From: Meghimatium bilineatum
Taxonomy: Eukaryota > Mollusca > Gastropoda > Stylommatophora > Philomycidae
NCBI GenBank assembly: GCA_034231615.1
Contig: CM067322.1
Location: 64,881,349 to 64,945,348 of the forward strand
Direction of reading: 5' to 3'
Length of the DNA: 64,000 bases
Part shown: piece after piece, positions 1 through 11,989 of the stretch
Numbering within the stretch: position 1 is the stretch's first letter
Layout: each line of letters opens with the position of its first letter
Program-made: the position numbers and the translations under genes
Notes under the pieces: generated by a model
Seen by the model: only the letters and a program-made list of their open reading frames with translations
What the model was told of the DNA's origin: nothing
The model's database searches: none

Positions 1-168
1 TCTCATCCCATATATGGTCAAAGTGACCTAGAAGCCATGCTGAAGTCGGGTGTGTCAGGCAAAGGTGCAGATATAACAGTTAAGCTGTAAAACATAACAC
101 TGCACATTCTGTCCTTCTGACTACATCCTGCCAATCTGCAGGAGTTAGAGAATGAATGCAGAAGAAGA
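1..168 (+). mobile_element. SINE-A copy, cut by window start
   Basis: Matches the 3' two thirds of the SINE-A repeat: the block around GTCAAAGTGACC, then GCTGAAGTCGG, the core CTACATCCTGC, and the ending GAGAATGAATGCAGAAGAAG. The 5' part lies outside the window. The family is identified by its many other copies here (best copy 11720-11977). Confidence 0.75.
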
Positions 169-233
169 TTGTGTGTATCTACGTGCTGACAAATACAGTA
201 AATAATTAGTATGTCTCTGGAATGTAAATATCA

Positions 234-960
234 ATCAATTAAGTGCCATGCTGAGTGGAGTAGGTGATCGTGCTTCTCCACAACTCTCTGTCTCTTGCGT
301 TAATAAGTTCAGTTTGGGACTTCGTTTTGTGCGAGTGACAACCCATCCAGAAATTTCTCTCGTTGTCTTCCTCTGTCTCTTCACCCCTTGATCTTTCTGG
401 TGATTACTAAATGTTCACATTTTGCTTTTCTTATCACATGCCCTAAAAGTCTTGATTGTCTGTTTCTAATTTTCGCTATAATTTGTTGTTTTACTCCAGC
501 ATCTCTGAGAACTACTAAATTAGTTTTCTTGGCTGCCCATGGAATTTTCATCCTTCTTCTTAAAAACCACTTCTCATTTGCCTCCAGGTTGTCTTGGATA
601 CTTTTGTTTACTGTCCATGTTTCACTTCCATAAAGAAGGATTGCCTCAATATAACATCCTAGCACTTGAACTCGTGTATACATTGATATTACTCCATATC
701 ATAGAATGTTACTCATTTTTTGAAATGTTGATTTGACCTGTGATATCCTGTTCTTGATCTCATTGGAACAACTACCATCTGATAGTAAAAATGGTGTCAA
801 GATACTTGACTTTATCCACTTGGTTTAATTTTGCATCATTGATAGTAATATTGTATTTAGCAGTGTGTATTTCTTTGAAACAACCATTACTTCTGTTTTC
901 TTCTTGTTTAGGTCGAGACCTTTATCTATCTATATATTCGCTGAAACCCTTTGTTGCCTT
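234..960 (-). mobile_element. LINE-A non-LTR retrotransposon relic (RT C-terminal part)
   Basis: On the minus strand, 381-683 encodes a decayed C-terminal part of a reverse-transcriptase protein (motifs ILLYGSETW, FLRR, IPWAAKKTN, LLGHVIRKAKCEHL). The plus-strand text at 790-960 mirrors the RT segment seen again at 33500-33680. The 3' end abuts a short ATCA-type simple repeat at 226-240, a tail shared with other LINE-A copies. Not an active gene. Confidence 0.7.
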
Positions 961-984
961 TCGGTGTCAGGGGTAGAAGTGTTT

Positions 985-1495
985 TCTGGAGACAGCCCTC
1001 TTGTGTGCTGAGTATATTGTGGAATTTGTCACCTCTTTTATTTAAGTTGTCCATCGTTTTCATGGTCGGCCTACGCTTTATCTGTGTAGCATAGCTTGCT
1101 GTGTATGCTGTCTAATGGTAGTCTGCTGATGTGTGCAAACCATTTGATCTGTTGTCTCTTGATGTATTCCAAGATTGGGGTGGTGTCGGTTTTTTGTCGG
1201 ATGTCCTCATCCTGTCTCTCTGAAGATTGGTGTCATTTATCCTAGGGCTTGGTATGCTTTACTACATCTATTGTGTATTTCTTTGCTGCTCTTGCCTTCT
1301 GTTGTTATATTACTTCCTAGGTATGTTTGTTTTTTTGTTTTGCGTTCGCTCCATTGTAACCAGCACGGATATCCATGCGATTTCCATCGGGAGCGTGATT
1401 ACGTTGTGCCACCGTTATGCGCCTTGTAGGCCTAGCACATCCGATTTCAGCATGCCTAGGTATGTGAATTCTGTCACTTGGTTAAGTCTGTTGTT

Positions 1496-1560
<65 letters not shown>

Positions 1561-1640
1561 TGTTTCTTTCTGTTCTTCTGTACTTCAGTCTTTTCTATAT
1601 TTATCTTCATGTTAAAGGTATAGCATGTTTGATGTAATCT
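985..1640 (-). mobile_element. LINE-B non-LTR retrotransposon relic
   Basis: The reverse complement matches the sense LINE-B copy at 22382-23190: the block with VEYIKRQQIKW-like and RPRKRW-like residues, then the RT part including SNITTDG. The 1320-1490 part is diverged and is interrupted by a TA dinucleotide run at 1498-1557. Confidence 0.6.
1498..1557. repeat. (TA)n microsatellite
   Basis: About 30 uninterrupted TA dinucleotides inside a LINE-B relic. Confidence 0.95.
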
Positions 1641-2058
1641 ATAAATTTGTCTTTGTAGTTCTTCTAACTAATGATGCCACTAGTGTTTGGTCATCTGCAA
1701 ATAGTAGTTCGTTTAAGTTATCCTTCAGACCTTTGTCATACGTAGATATATCCTACATTTATTACGTTTACACAGGATGAAGATTGTTTGACATATTGTG
1801 ACTGACTCCCTGTTAGATTAGAACATGGTTCTTGATAACACATATGTATTATTGAGGGATAGTGGTGGCATGAGCATGATGTGAGTAATGTACTCCTAGG
1901 GAGCAGAATGAAGGGACTATCAACTAATATGTTATTTTATATCTGCTGACCAACCAACATTCATCAAAGAATGCAGCCATTGTATGACAGAAAATGTGTT
2001 TCAAGGACAACAGTGAAGGATTGGGAAGGGCATCTGGCAACAAATAAATCTTTCACAG
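1640..2058. other. Unassigned intergenic DNA
   Basis: I see no coding signal, transposon end or RNA gene here. It runs from a LINE relic to a 56-bp minisatellite. Confidence 0.5.
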
Positions 2059-2059
2059 C

Positions 2060-2280
2060 CGGGTCAGACACAAGTTGTTGTGACAGAAGACCCAATGTTC
2101 ATGACCCTGCGTGGTCAGGTCAGACACAAGTTGTTGTGACAGAAGACCCAATGTTCATGACCCTGCGTGGTCAGGTCAGACACAAGTTGTTGTGACAGAA
2201 GACCCAATGTTCATGACACTGCACGTCGGGTCAGACATGTTGTGACAGAAGACCCAATGTTCATGACACTGCATGGGCGG
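2060..2280. repeat. 56-bp minisatellite, about 4 copies
   Basis: The unit starts GTCAGACACAAGTTGTTGTG at 2062, 2119, 2175 and (shortened) 2230, giving a period of 55-57 bp. The open frame read across it (1971-2195) is a by-product of the repeat. Confidence 0.9.
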
Positions 2281-2579
2281 GTTCATTTGAACATTCTTCA
2301 TATATGACATAATCATACAATTTTCATTCTTTCAGCAAGGAATTGAGCCTACAGAGTAAGAATAATAGATAAGCACAAAGTGGAGTCTGCTTAGCTTGAA
2401 ATAAGACACACACAACCACCAGCATCCCACCCCCAAGAAAATTGCACAAAGGATACAAGAGATCTATTGCTTGTAATTGCTGGGATTTAAAACAATTTGA
2501 CATTTTCATGACCTGTTATTAAAAGAAACTTATCATATACAAAGAACGATACTGAACATAAACGGTTACCAGGAAATAT

Positions 2580-2765
2580 GAATGTAATAGATACAGCTAA
2601 GCGTATCTAGGCAAATGAATGTAATAAATACTGCTGAGGGTATCTAGGCAAATGAATGTAATAGATACAGCTAAGCGTATCTAGGCAAATGAATGTAATA
2701 AATACTGCTGAGGGTATCTAGGCAAATGAATGTAATAGATACAGCTACGGGTATCTAGGCAAGAA
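2580..2765. repeat. 37-bp minisatellite, 5 copies in alternating variants
   Basis: The unit contains GAATGTAATAGATACAGC followed by a GTATCTAGGCAAAT block. Copies alternate between AGATACAGCTAAGCG and AAATACTGCTGAGGG forms, so the array also has a 74-bp dimeric period. Confidence 0.85.
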
Positions 2766-2817
2766 GATAGAACCTTGTGCCTGATGTCATAGTGAATTCA
2801 ATGGCAAATATGTCTGT

Positions 2818-3065
2818 GTGTTGCCAGAACTTGAAATGAAAACATAGAATGGCAACGCTTTCTACCTACCATGCATGTCAAAGAAGGTGACTAAGGAGGT
2901 ATTGGGGCTGTCCCACCCCGGAATCCATGCTGTAGTCAGATGTGTCAGGTCGAAAGGTAGAGATATGGAAGCAGAGCTGTAAACCATTACTCATCACATT
3001 CCATTCACTGGACTACATCCTGCTAATCTGTAGGAGTTTGAAAATGAATGCAGAGAAAGAAGAAT
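2818..3065 (+). mobile_element. SINE-A copy, near full length
   Basis: Has the family head (TGTGTTGCC), CCATGCATGTC, GACTAAGGAGG, TGTGTCAGG, the core GGACTACATCCTGCTAATCT and a GAAAGAAGAA tail. It ends about 380 bp before the predicted exon of the PHD gene. Confidence 0.8.
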
Positions 3066-3442
3066 GTCAATCATGTGGATTATCAGAATCACTTTTCTGA
3101 CCTCCAACAAGTAAGAATGAAACATTTGAAAAGTTCACAACTTGAGAAGACAAGTGTTTGCAAGATAAGCAATGTGGTCTTGAAAGTACTTGGCAACAGA
3201 TATGAAATATTAGAATCTCATTTCTGAGAACAAGTAAGATTCTGAACTGTTTTCCTGCTTGAAGCAGACAATAGTTTCGTGTATATGGCACATGTTCATA
3301 GAAAACATGTCTTTCATGTTCTAGGACAGATATCATGGTAGTTGTTTGCTTATGTGTACATTTTAAATTGTACATTTATTTTTGTGTAATTGTTTCTGTA
3401 TTAACTGACATTTAACCTTTTTCTTCTAATTCTAAACCACAG

Positions 3443-6404
3443 TTTTGAATCTCCGATGCTGTCAACAGCAAAAACAGTTGAAAGCATGAGCCATGCTGTT
3501 GAAGCAGTCACAAGTGGAAAGATGTCTACAAACAATGCTGCTAGGTTATTTCGGGTCTCAGAGAAAGATCTCATCCATCTCACGCAAAAGACAGACAAGC
3601 TAACAAGTGAGGAAGAAACAGCTGTATTGCTGTCCTGTTTGCGACTCAGCCGAATGGGCTTCTCCATCCAGAAGGACATTGTGATTAGTAAGTGTCAAGA
3701 AATGTTTGCCAGAAGGTATCTATCCACATCGCCAGTTCCAATATCTGATGAGTATTGTAAGGACTTATACCATCGCAATTTGCCTCTCTTTATGTCAGAG
3801 TCAGATATCAAATACAGTGACACTGTTCATGAGAGGCTGGATTTACATTATTCTGCTCTTCGAAGGCTCTACAACAGTCTTTGGCCACGTACAACACTGA
3901 GTGCCAGTCAGGTGTTAGTATTTGATTTAAAATCTTTTCATCTGGACAAAGAACCAGGATTAAACTCTTTTCGTTCAGTGGCTATTACTGTATTATCAAT
4001 CATTAATGCTTGCGCCTACCCACTACCATTAATGACTGTATGGCCAAAACTTGTTGAAGCCACACATCCAGATCTAATTAATGTTATGTCAAAACGTGGC
4101 ATCCCTACATTTGTCCATGTATTTCAATATTTCCAGAAAATACTTAGTCTGATCAGAGAAAGACCTTTGGTCATTTTGTGCAATGGTAATGCTTCATTAT
4201 TGAGTGAGAAACTGATATCAAACTGTGTATCTGACTCAGTTTATTTATACTGTGTGCCTCCTGAAATTGCAAAATATGCCTTCCCTGGGTCACATGGTGG
4301 TATATTGCATATTTTGAAAACCAAAGTGCCTGATGGTGGGCTGAAGTGTGGAGATTTTGCCACTAAATTGTTGTCGCTACTAAAGTTGAAGAGGAAAAGT
4401 ACTCGTCACAGTACAAAAATGGCATTCACAACCACTGGGGCTTTTCCTCTCAATTCTAAGGCACCAGTGCAGTTTCAAGCTATGCATTTGAATGCATTAC
4501 CACTTCAGTCATTTCCTTGGCGCAAAAATTACACCGTATCAGAGCAGCAGAATTCTAAGTCAACTAATGTAGATGATGTTATTATAGATGAACTTATGAT
4601 AGAAAACTCAGATGTTCCAGATGTATGTGCCTGTATGTGCGATGCTTGTTCTAAGAGCACAGAAAACCCAGAAGTGAAAGAAGGCAAGGCTGAACAAGAT
4701 CCGGTGCAACAAGACGCAGCATCTGATAAAACTAAACCAGAGCTCATTTTGAATACAGTACAAGCTGCTACAAGGACCAGAAAAAAAAGGAACAAAAAAT
4801 TGAACTTGGCACAGACATTGTCAAAAAAAGCAACCAACCAAACTGGAGTTGAGCAGAGTAATTCACACATTCATCCCTTAAAAACAATGTCGTCATCTAC
4901 ATCTGCAGACAATAATGTTTGTGATGTCGATAGTGAAATTATGCACAGTGATGATAAAAATGGACAGCAAAGTACAGCACATCAGCCTGTTTCAGAAGTG
5001 CCCACTGTTGAGAAGTTGGTAGATCATACTGCAGAGACACTAATACAGATTGATGTAGCTCCTAACCTTGAGAGCACAGAATCTGAAATGAATACAAATT
5101 TGACTTGTGAAAAGACTTTAGAAGACATTAGTGGCAACAGTGAAACAAGCCAAACAACACAGCTATCAACAATCAGCTCTAACATTGATAGAATTGATAG
5201 AAACAATACTGCAAACAGACAACTTGTCAATCACATTGTGAGTGATAACGAACCTAGTCCAGTCTTAGTTGAAAACATTGAGCAATCACTAAACATTTTT
5301 AACCATATTGATGAAGAATATACTCCTGATGCTATGGAAATAGATGATGGTATACTGTTAAATACTGATGATGGGTCTGATAAAAAAAAAGAGGAAGTTG
5401 GTTCGAGTTTATTAAATGAGGTTAGCTCATCTGATCACGATAATTACAAAGAAGGCACCAGCAGAAAGAATGTAAATTCAAAAAGACTTTTGTCTGCAGA
5501 TCAAGTAAAGGATGTTGACAAAGATAGTATTACAAATGCAGTAAAACAGAAGCAAACAAAAAAAAAAAAAGATAAGAAATATTTAACCACACAGAATATG
5601 CTAGAATCTTCTCATGCTGATGATGCTTCTGAGATGTCAAAAACCACAGCTATATCAGCTGACATTTCTTCTAGTAGTGACTGTCAAGACAATCTTAATA
5701 ATTGTAATTCAGATAAAGAAAAGATAGACACACAAAACAAAAACTTTCAGCTATTGGGGCAGCAGTCCTTGATCGACCACGACTATATCATAAAGTGTGA
5801 GAGACCTAGCAGCAAACATGATGATAGTTTTGTCTCACAGGTGGCCTTTGGTCTTCCTGAATCCTGCAAAGCATATACTGACCAGATTGATGAAACACCA
5901 GAAGAGTGTGTGTCTGGTGATGTATCTGCAATAAATCATGAAGATGTGATCCATGATGTAGTCAGTGTAGATATTGCAGAGACACTGGTGGGCCCCGAGA
6001 ATGATGACAACACTGAAGATACTAATAGCAATAAAGTTAGTGAAAATAGCATCACAAGTGGCAGCAGTAGCCCTAATGACATGAGTGCATCTAAGGAAGA
6101 CAATGATACTGCAGATGAAAATTCATCTGATTATACAGACTCCGCTAATGAAGATGTTAGCAGCAGTGACAGTGATAGCAAGCAACCAACTTCCGACCTA
6201 GAAGAAGACGAAGAAGAGGATGACGATTCCAAATGTCAGATGTGCATGCGGTCAACGCCGCCACACTGCAAGGAGAAAATCATTAATTGGATAGATTGTG
6301 ATGGAAACTGTGGACGTTGGTTTCATGTTATTTGTGTGGCAAGGTCAAATTCCAAGGCAGGTGCCAAAAACTTTATCTGTCCCTCATGTCGGTGTAAGAG
6401 ATAA
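3443..6404 (+). CDS. Pogo/jerky-type transposase-derived protein with C-terminal PHD finger
   Basis: The CDS is 3456-6404, 982 aa, uninterrupted. A pyrimidine-rich tract and CAG at 3440-3442 look like a splice acceptor, so an upstream exon (5' UTR or a few codons) is possible. Residues 10-45 resemble a pipsqueak/CENP-B-type helix-turn-helix (HAVEAVTSGKMS, NAARLF). Residues 150-337 align by eye with the pogo/tigger DDE domain: D157 in VFDLKSF holds the first acidic position, but the second (VILCNGNAS) has N243 where a D is expected, the third (FPGSHGG) has no acidic residue, and GAFPLN marks the usual domain end. Residues about 370-925 are low-complexity, rich in S, D, E, N and K. Residues 927-978 form a Cys4-His-Cys3 PHD finger (C927, C930, C948, C952, H957, C960, C975, C978). 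I infer a nuclear chromatin-binding protein domesticated from a transposase. Partners are unknown. An unusual transposon protein that already carried a PHD is the alternative. Confidence 0.8.
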
Positions 6405-6769
6405 ATACTTTCTATCTTGTGGTCATGTCCACATATCAGCAATGGTTATGCTCATAGTATCATGTGTCAACAGGAACTGTATTTCTTATGTCATCTTCAG
6501 CATTCAGTTCTGTTATCAAGGCAGACATAATCATCGTTTCTTTCCTAATTGGGATAACAGCTTAATATGTACCATTTTTAGACAGTTAATACTGACTGCG
6601 TATCTCCTGTGCTTTGTCTGTACAGTCCATCTTCAAAGCAGAAGTGTCATGATTCTCCCAAATGGGTTTCCACAGATATCACTGCATGAAATCATATAAT
6701 GCAGGTCACTAACACAAAAAAACAGGCTTGTGACTTGGTGTGTGCATCCATGCAATATGTAAGAACTAT
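6405..6769. other. 3' flank of the PHD gene
   Basis: Probably 3' UTR and flank. No clear AATAAA lies close behind the stop codon, and no repeat was recognised before the LINE-K piece. Confidence 0.4.
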
Positions 6770-6900
6770 CGTCAATAACATGAGAACTAAAATATGGCCC
6801 CAAGAGACAGATCTGAAGGTAAAACTGTGGGGTAACCGTGAGGACCTCCTGCTGACGACTGAATTCATGGAGGACGGCCCACATTTCCATATAGATTTAT
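6770..6900 (+). mobile_element. LINE-K 3' end relic
   Basis: The translation carries WPQETDLK and KLWGNREDL, the same C-terminal block as WPEDTDLRQKLWGSHSDL in the minus-strand LINE-K at 8179-8382. A short 5'-truncated remnant. Confidence 0.55.
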
Positions 6901-7202
6901 GAGCATAGGAAACAGATCACAGAAGAAGTAAAAAAAATAAGGGGGGTTGAAAGAGTCTGATTCTTGACACTAACCCTAATCTCTTCTTATCTTTGATATG
7001 TTGTAAGAGATCTTGATAATTCATAATTGATATCATGAACTTGTAGCAGTAAGTAAAGAATACTACACATATTTTTCGCACCATGATGTCACCTACGGAA
7101 ACAGATTTGGGAGAAAAATTACATTACTGTGTACTTAGGATGGACTGTACATAAATACTTCATAGTCATATAATCTTATTTCTGTAAATAATACACCCTA
7201 TA

Positions 7203-7374
7203 CAGTTAGATCTCATTATAACAACGTGGTCCGGACCAATAAAAGCTTTATGTAATAACAGGGATTTGCTATATAGAATATAAACAATTATAAATAAAAA
7301 TAAAGTGATCTTAAAAAGTGTTAATAAATAGGAAAATTTATTATAAATATATACACTACATAGGAATTCCACTG
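7203..7374. mobile_element. Possible pogo-type MITE, 172 bp
   Basis: Begins CAGTTAGATCTC and ends GGAATTCCACTG, so both ends read CAGT inward, and both are flanked by TA (7201-7202 and 7375-7376), the target duplication of Tc1/mariner/pogo elements. The CTCATTATAAC start is typical of pogo-like termini. The interior is AT-rich and non-coding. The inverted repeats are short and imperfect. Confidence 0.45.
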
Positions 7375-7376
7375 TA

Positions 7377-8108
7377 TTGTTAATGTATCAGTGCAGCTTT
7401 TCTCAGTCTGGGTTTTCCTGTCAACATAACTATACTCCTCACATTAAGACTGAAGTGGTAAACACTCTCTCATTAAATGGTCACAGGTAATCACTTAGAT
7501 CATACAATGGCAAACTGGGATTATTTCTATCAAGTCAGATCATAATGTGGCACACATATTTTTTATATGGATTTCTTGTTTTCCAGCGTTTACCTGTGCT
7601 TGTTTTTTTTTATTTATTGTGTCTTTTATTAATACTTTTACATACCATTTTCAAGTCATTGAATTTCCATTAAATAACCTTGGTAACTTTGGCAATCGTC
7701 AAAACTGCTATGATACTTCAGAAATACGGCAACTGTAGTGTTAGTACATTGTTCCAAAATGACAGCACCCATGAAATATGGTCTATAGACACCATTCATG
7801 AGTATTAATCGGGAAGAAATTGGATTTTTTAAGATATTAGATTTAGTGATATATAGAAAGTAATTCTAGGCCCAGCATTGTAATAAGTAGGATTTCACTC
7901 TTGAAATAACTCTGGGGTTTTCAGTTTCATTCAGAAAATGGTAACATTCATTATGATGCATAGAAAGTTTCAAGGCTCTCATGTGCGAGTTCGATTTTAT
8001 ATGGATTTTTAAAGTCGTCAATATCTAAAAATAAAATTTGTGAGCACCCTTGGAAGTGGGAGATATGTATTTTTTTTATTTTGAGGAATTAGTCAAAGAC
8101 ATCATGTG
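7377..8108. other. Unassigned AT-rich DNA
   Basis: No coding exon, RNA gene or recognisable mobile element seen. Confidence 0.4.
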
Positions 8109-8109
8109 A

Positions 8110-8500
8110 TTGCTAAAACTATACAATGTACTATCTTATATTCTTCTGCGTTCAGCATCTGTGGTCATGCTATACCGTCTAAAATGTCGTCAAGACAAAG
8201 TCCACTGTCTTCTCCAGGTCAGAGTGGCTGCCCCATAGCTTTTGCCTCAAGTCTGTATCCTCTGGCCAGGTCTGCTCTTTGTATGTTGGGCAGTCCTGAA
8301 GTATGTGTTCCGGAGTCTGGGTTCCAGATCCACATGGACATTCATCTGTGTTTGAGATCCTTAATCGATAAAGGTGACCCAACAGTCTGCAGTGGCCTGT
8401 TCTACGGCAAAATATTGTGGTCTGTTGAAATCTTTGGAGGAGATGTATTGCATCATGTCTATCTTATATGTCTTTACTTTTCACCGAGATAGTTTTACTG
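8110..8500 (-). mobile_element. LINE-K relic, C-terminal end of an RNase H-type LINE protein
   Basis: The minus-strand frame 8179-8382 reads HLYRLRISNTDECPCGSG, PEHILQDCPTYKEQ and WPEDTDLRQKLWGS. This is the C-terminal zinc-knuckle-like tail (CxCG ... H ... C) found after the RNase H domain in jockey/I-type non-LTR elements. The 5' part is missing. Confidence 0.7.
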
Positions 8501-9925
8501 TAGTCCCATGTGTTATCAATTTGACAAACAGATGTGATCAAAGGTTACCATTTACTCTGATAATGATGAGTTCAACATAAACTTCATTATCAAATTGTAA
8601 GTGAACAGTCACCACATTCTTCTGTAGAGTTTGCTCTGGTTATAGTGCTTCATCACCCAAGATGACAAATAGGACATTTCAGACTGAACGTATCCTTGGC
8701 ACTAGTAGGTCATCTTATTCAGATTCATCAAAAGTTCAGGTTGCCCATAAATAAAACTATGTTCAAGAAGATCACTAGAATAATAATATAGACAAATCCC
8801 TTTAACTCGTAGAGGATCAAGCGACAACCTATTTGTCATTGGTCCACTAAGAGTTTTAAAACTTAGTCATGAAATATGTATGTAAATAATAGATGTATGT
8901 ATATACAGTACAAAGAATAAATATAGTTGGATAGTTTGTTATAAACATTCTGGTGGATAGGCAGAGTAGAAGTCAAGAGTTGTGTCAAAGAATTACAATG
9001 CGAGACAGGTAACAAGTGATCTAGTACATATTGCTGAATTCATCTTAGTGATGGCTTCTTCTGTCACAACAGGTCACCAACTGCGTTCTTTGGTGAATGT
9101 TGGTTGGTCAACACCCTTTAACTATAAGAAACTGAATCTTTGCTTGTTGGTCAAATTTGGACAGATTTGTTACCCCAGCCATGTCAACTGCATGCACATG
9201 ACAAGATTGGTAATACGAAGAGGATGACTGTTTGTTCATCAATGTGTACTTTTTTACATCAGTGATGAAATTTTCACACTCCTGGTATAAGTGCTGCAGC
9301 ATGGGTGAGTTTCATTTGAACACGCCTCGTACAATAAAGAATAATAATAATCAGGGATTTTAAAAAGCATTGTTCAATAGGGAAGTCTGAAAAATGTATG
9401 GACTAAGATGGAACTCTACTGTATATAGCTGGTCATACTTGTGGATCCTTTCTATGCAACTAATCCTTTAACAAGTTCTGTATAATCTTTAATACTTATC
9501 AGATTATTGAAATAAATGTGAGAACTGCCCAGAATGAAGGCTAGCTACTGGCGTAAGAGAGAAGAAAGCTGGACTGTATCCTATTCCTCTTAAGTTTTGA
9601 ATCAAGTCCATTTCATCTTCTACCAGATTCCTTGTCTATACCGTTTTTCCTCCCAGAATAGTCAATACAAGGTTCATGTCTGGTTATTCAATGTAATGAT
9701 TCTTCTAGGGTCGTAGTGATGATTATTGCTGGTTTTGTATTGTTGATACTACAAAAATGTACATTGAATATGTATGTTGGAAGAGGGAAGGTCTAATTCA
9801 AATGGATTTGTACTGACAATATAATACTAATGGAGGTCAGAAAGTATGTACCTTATTTTTCTCATAATAATGCAGATAGAAACAGGATGAACACACTGCA
9901 AAATAGGAATGTTCCAATTCTGTAT
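8500..9925. other. Unassigned DNA
   Basis: About 1.4 kb with no supported exon. Around 9395-9424 is a stretch ending GGAACTCTACTGTA, reminiscent of a pogo-MITE end, but I cannot find its partner end. Confidence 0.35.
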
Positions 9926-9939
9926 CAGAAATTGCACCA

Positions 9940-10392
9940 ATCAATCAAGTGCCATGCCGAATGGTGTAGGCGATCATCTTTCTCCACGACTCTCTCTTGT
10001 GTTGTCAATAATCTCGGTTGGTGAACTTCTACTGTGCCACAATACTAGTCCATCTAGTAACTTTTCTCTTTTTTCGACCCCTATCTCTTTTCCCTTTGAT
10101 CTTTCCAGTGTTTATTAAGTGTTCACACTGTATTCTTCTCATCACATGCCCTAGAAATCTTGACTGTCTACTCCTAATGTTTGATATGATCTATCTTTCT
10201 GCGCCAGCATCAATAAGAACCTCTGCATTAGTTTTCTTAGCTGTCCATGGTATTTTCATCATTCTTCTCAGAAACGACATCTCTGTGACCTCTAATTCGC
10301 TTTGAATTTTGTTTACAATCCATGCTTCACATCCATAAAAAAGAATTGGTTCGATATAACAACTCAAATTCTGGTCTGCATTGATAGTAACA
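9940..10392 (-). mobile_element. LINE-A insertion, 5'-truncated, with target-site duplication
   Basis: Flanked by near-identical 14-bp sequences, CAGAAATTGCACCA (9926-9939) and CAGAAATTGCGCCA (10393-10406). The 3' end, next to 9940, is an ATCA simple repeat. The minus-strand translation of 10191-10400 contains YIEPILFYGCEAW, EVTEMSFLRRMMKIPWTAKK and EVLIDAGA, the RT C-terminal part. About 450 bp survive, with internal stops. Confidence 0.8.
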
Positions 10393-10669
10393 CAGAAATT
10401 GCGCCACATTATAATAATTGGTGCAGCTACACCAAACCACTAAGCTACACTATCACACATATTTTTATCGATTGGTGTACAGAATTTGGATTTGTGCACA
10501 ATATACATGTATATAAATGTGTGTAAAATTTCCTATAATTAAAAAAGCGCTGGTGTAAATAGAACATGGTGAAGAAGATTAGGTAGCTTTCTTTCCAGGA
10601 AATGTGATGTTTTGAAATTTATCAACTTACTGGAATATATATTCTTGCTCACAGGCACTCTTATCTTTG

Positions 10670-11020
10670 GACAAAAACAAATAATTAGAAGACAGAATTC
10701 ATGCCTTTCAGTTGTGGATATATAGAAGAATATGGAGAACATCATGGAAGGAGAAGAAAGCAAACAAAGAGCTTCTAACAACACTTAGTATGAGAAAGAA
10801 TTATTAAAGGAAATAAAGATCAAGCAAATTATGGACATATTAAAAGACATGAAACCGTGTTGAAGACCTTACTTGAGGGTAAAGGGGAGGGGAGCAATAG
10901 GTAGGCAGAGATACAAGTGAGAGAGTAACATCACGAGATGGACAGGATAGCAGAGTGCACCACCAAGACAAGAGACAGCCAACCTTCATTGCAGAGACAA
11001 CTCTTGTCTTAGAGGGAATA
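10670..11020 (+). mobile_element. LINE-C relic
   Basis: Same family as the minus-strand copy at 34371-35095: frames carrying FQLWIYRRIWRTSWKEK and GHIKRHETVLKTLLEGK, followed by the 3' end around GAGACAGCCAACCTTCATTG. Frameshifted and 5'-truncated. Confidence 0.6.
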
Positions 11021-11707
11021 TTGCATGAAATCATTATAATGGCACCCCATCAACAACTTGCATTACAAAAAGTGAATTGTGATATAATTCCTATATAAGT
11101 TGCAGAGGCAGAACTGTTGAATATTCAGTTTGTGCACTATTATAGAATCTGTGCAGTCAATATGGGCTCTATTAATTGCTAGGATCGGAAAATTAAGCTT
11201 CAGCAAATAGAGAAACAGCTGCATGAACTGCCATAATAACCAGGTCAGACGATGTAATTATTTGCAGTGTTCGGCAATTCACTAGTCAACAATCGGTTTT
11301 GCAGCTGTCAGTCAACAAAGAGAATTGCGATTATCAAAACTGTGGAATTTTCAAGGATATGTGCAAGATGGTTTTGTGTTCCTATTTCTTTGGAATTGTT
11401 GTTGCATTTCAATGTAAATGGAGATAACTTTCTATCAAAGAGAATAAATTTGCGAGCTTACATCAAGATGTTGACAAAACGGTTTCGCTGATTTTAAAAT
11501 TTAACCTCATGAATCCAGCAAACTGCATCTCTTTCACAACAATGTGCAATCTCACAAGAGTCTGGCAAACAAAAATTGGGTTTACTGTACTACATCCTAA
11601 TTTTTTTCTTGGTTCACTTAAAGATGCACGCCGTAGAAATAGTTTTGAAAATGATGAGAGTGTGATTTAAGCAGTGAAGAAATGGCTATGTGATCAGGAC
11701 AAAACAT
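11020..11707. other. Unassigned DNA
   Basis: Contains one 74-codon plus-strand frame (11267-11491) with no recognisable motif. No repeat identified. Confidence 0.35.
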
Positions 11708-11719
11708 AGTACAGGCACT

Positions 11720-11977
11720 ATGCCCGTGTGTTGCCGGGGCCCGAAAGGGGGGGGGGCAAAGAATAGCAACACTTCCATGCATGTCGTGAAAGGCGACTAA
11801 GGAGGTTATGAGATGGAGCTGGCTATCCCATTTCATAGGGTCAGTGACCCAAAGCCACGCTGAAGTCGGATGTGTCAGGCCGAAAGGCGCAGATATCGCA
11901 GCAATGCTGTAAACCATGACACAGCGCATTCCGGACTACATCCTGCTAATCTGCAGGAGTTTGAGAACAAACGCAGA
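11720..11977 (+). mobile_element. SINE-A reference copy with target-site duplication
   Basis: 258 bp flanked by a perfect 12-bp duplication AGTACAGGCACT (11708-11719 and 11978-11989). Order of blocks: head with TGTTGCCGGGGCCCGAAAGG, AGCAACAC, CCATGCATGTCG, GGCGACTAAGGAGG, GGTCAGTGACCCAAAGCC, GAAGTCGGATGTGTCAGGCC, GCTGTAAACCATGACACAG, CGGACTACATCCTGCTAATC and GAGTTTGAGAACAAACGCAG. There is no tRNA-type A/B box pair that I can see. It defines the family best in this window. Confidence 0.85.
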
Positions 11978-11989
11978 AGTACAGGCACT

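Noticed and set aside
388-736. Plus-strand open frames over the first LINE
   Set aside because: They are the antisense of a recognisable minus-strand RT C-terminus.
4529-5230. Minus-strand frames inside the PHD gene
   Set aside because: Shadows of the low-complexity plus-strand coding sequence.
9395-9424. Possible pogo-MITE end ending ACTGTA
   Set aside because: No matching second end or TA-bounded unit could be found nearby.
11267-11491. 74-aa plus-strand frame
   Set aside because: No motif, no splice context and no repeat support. Likely chance.
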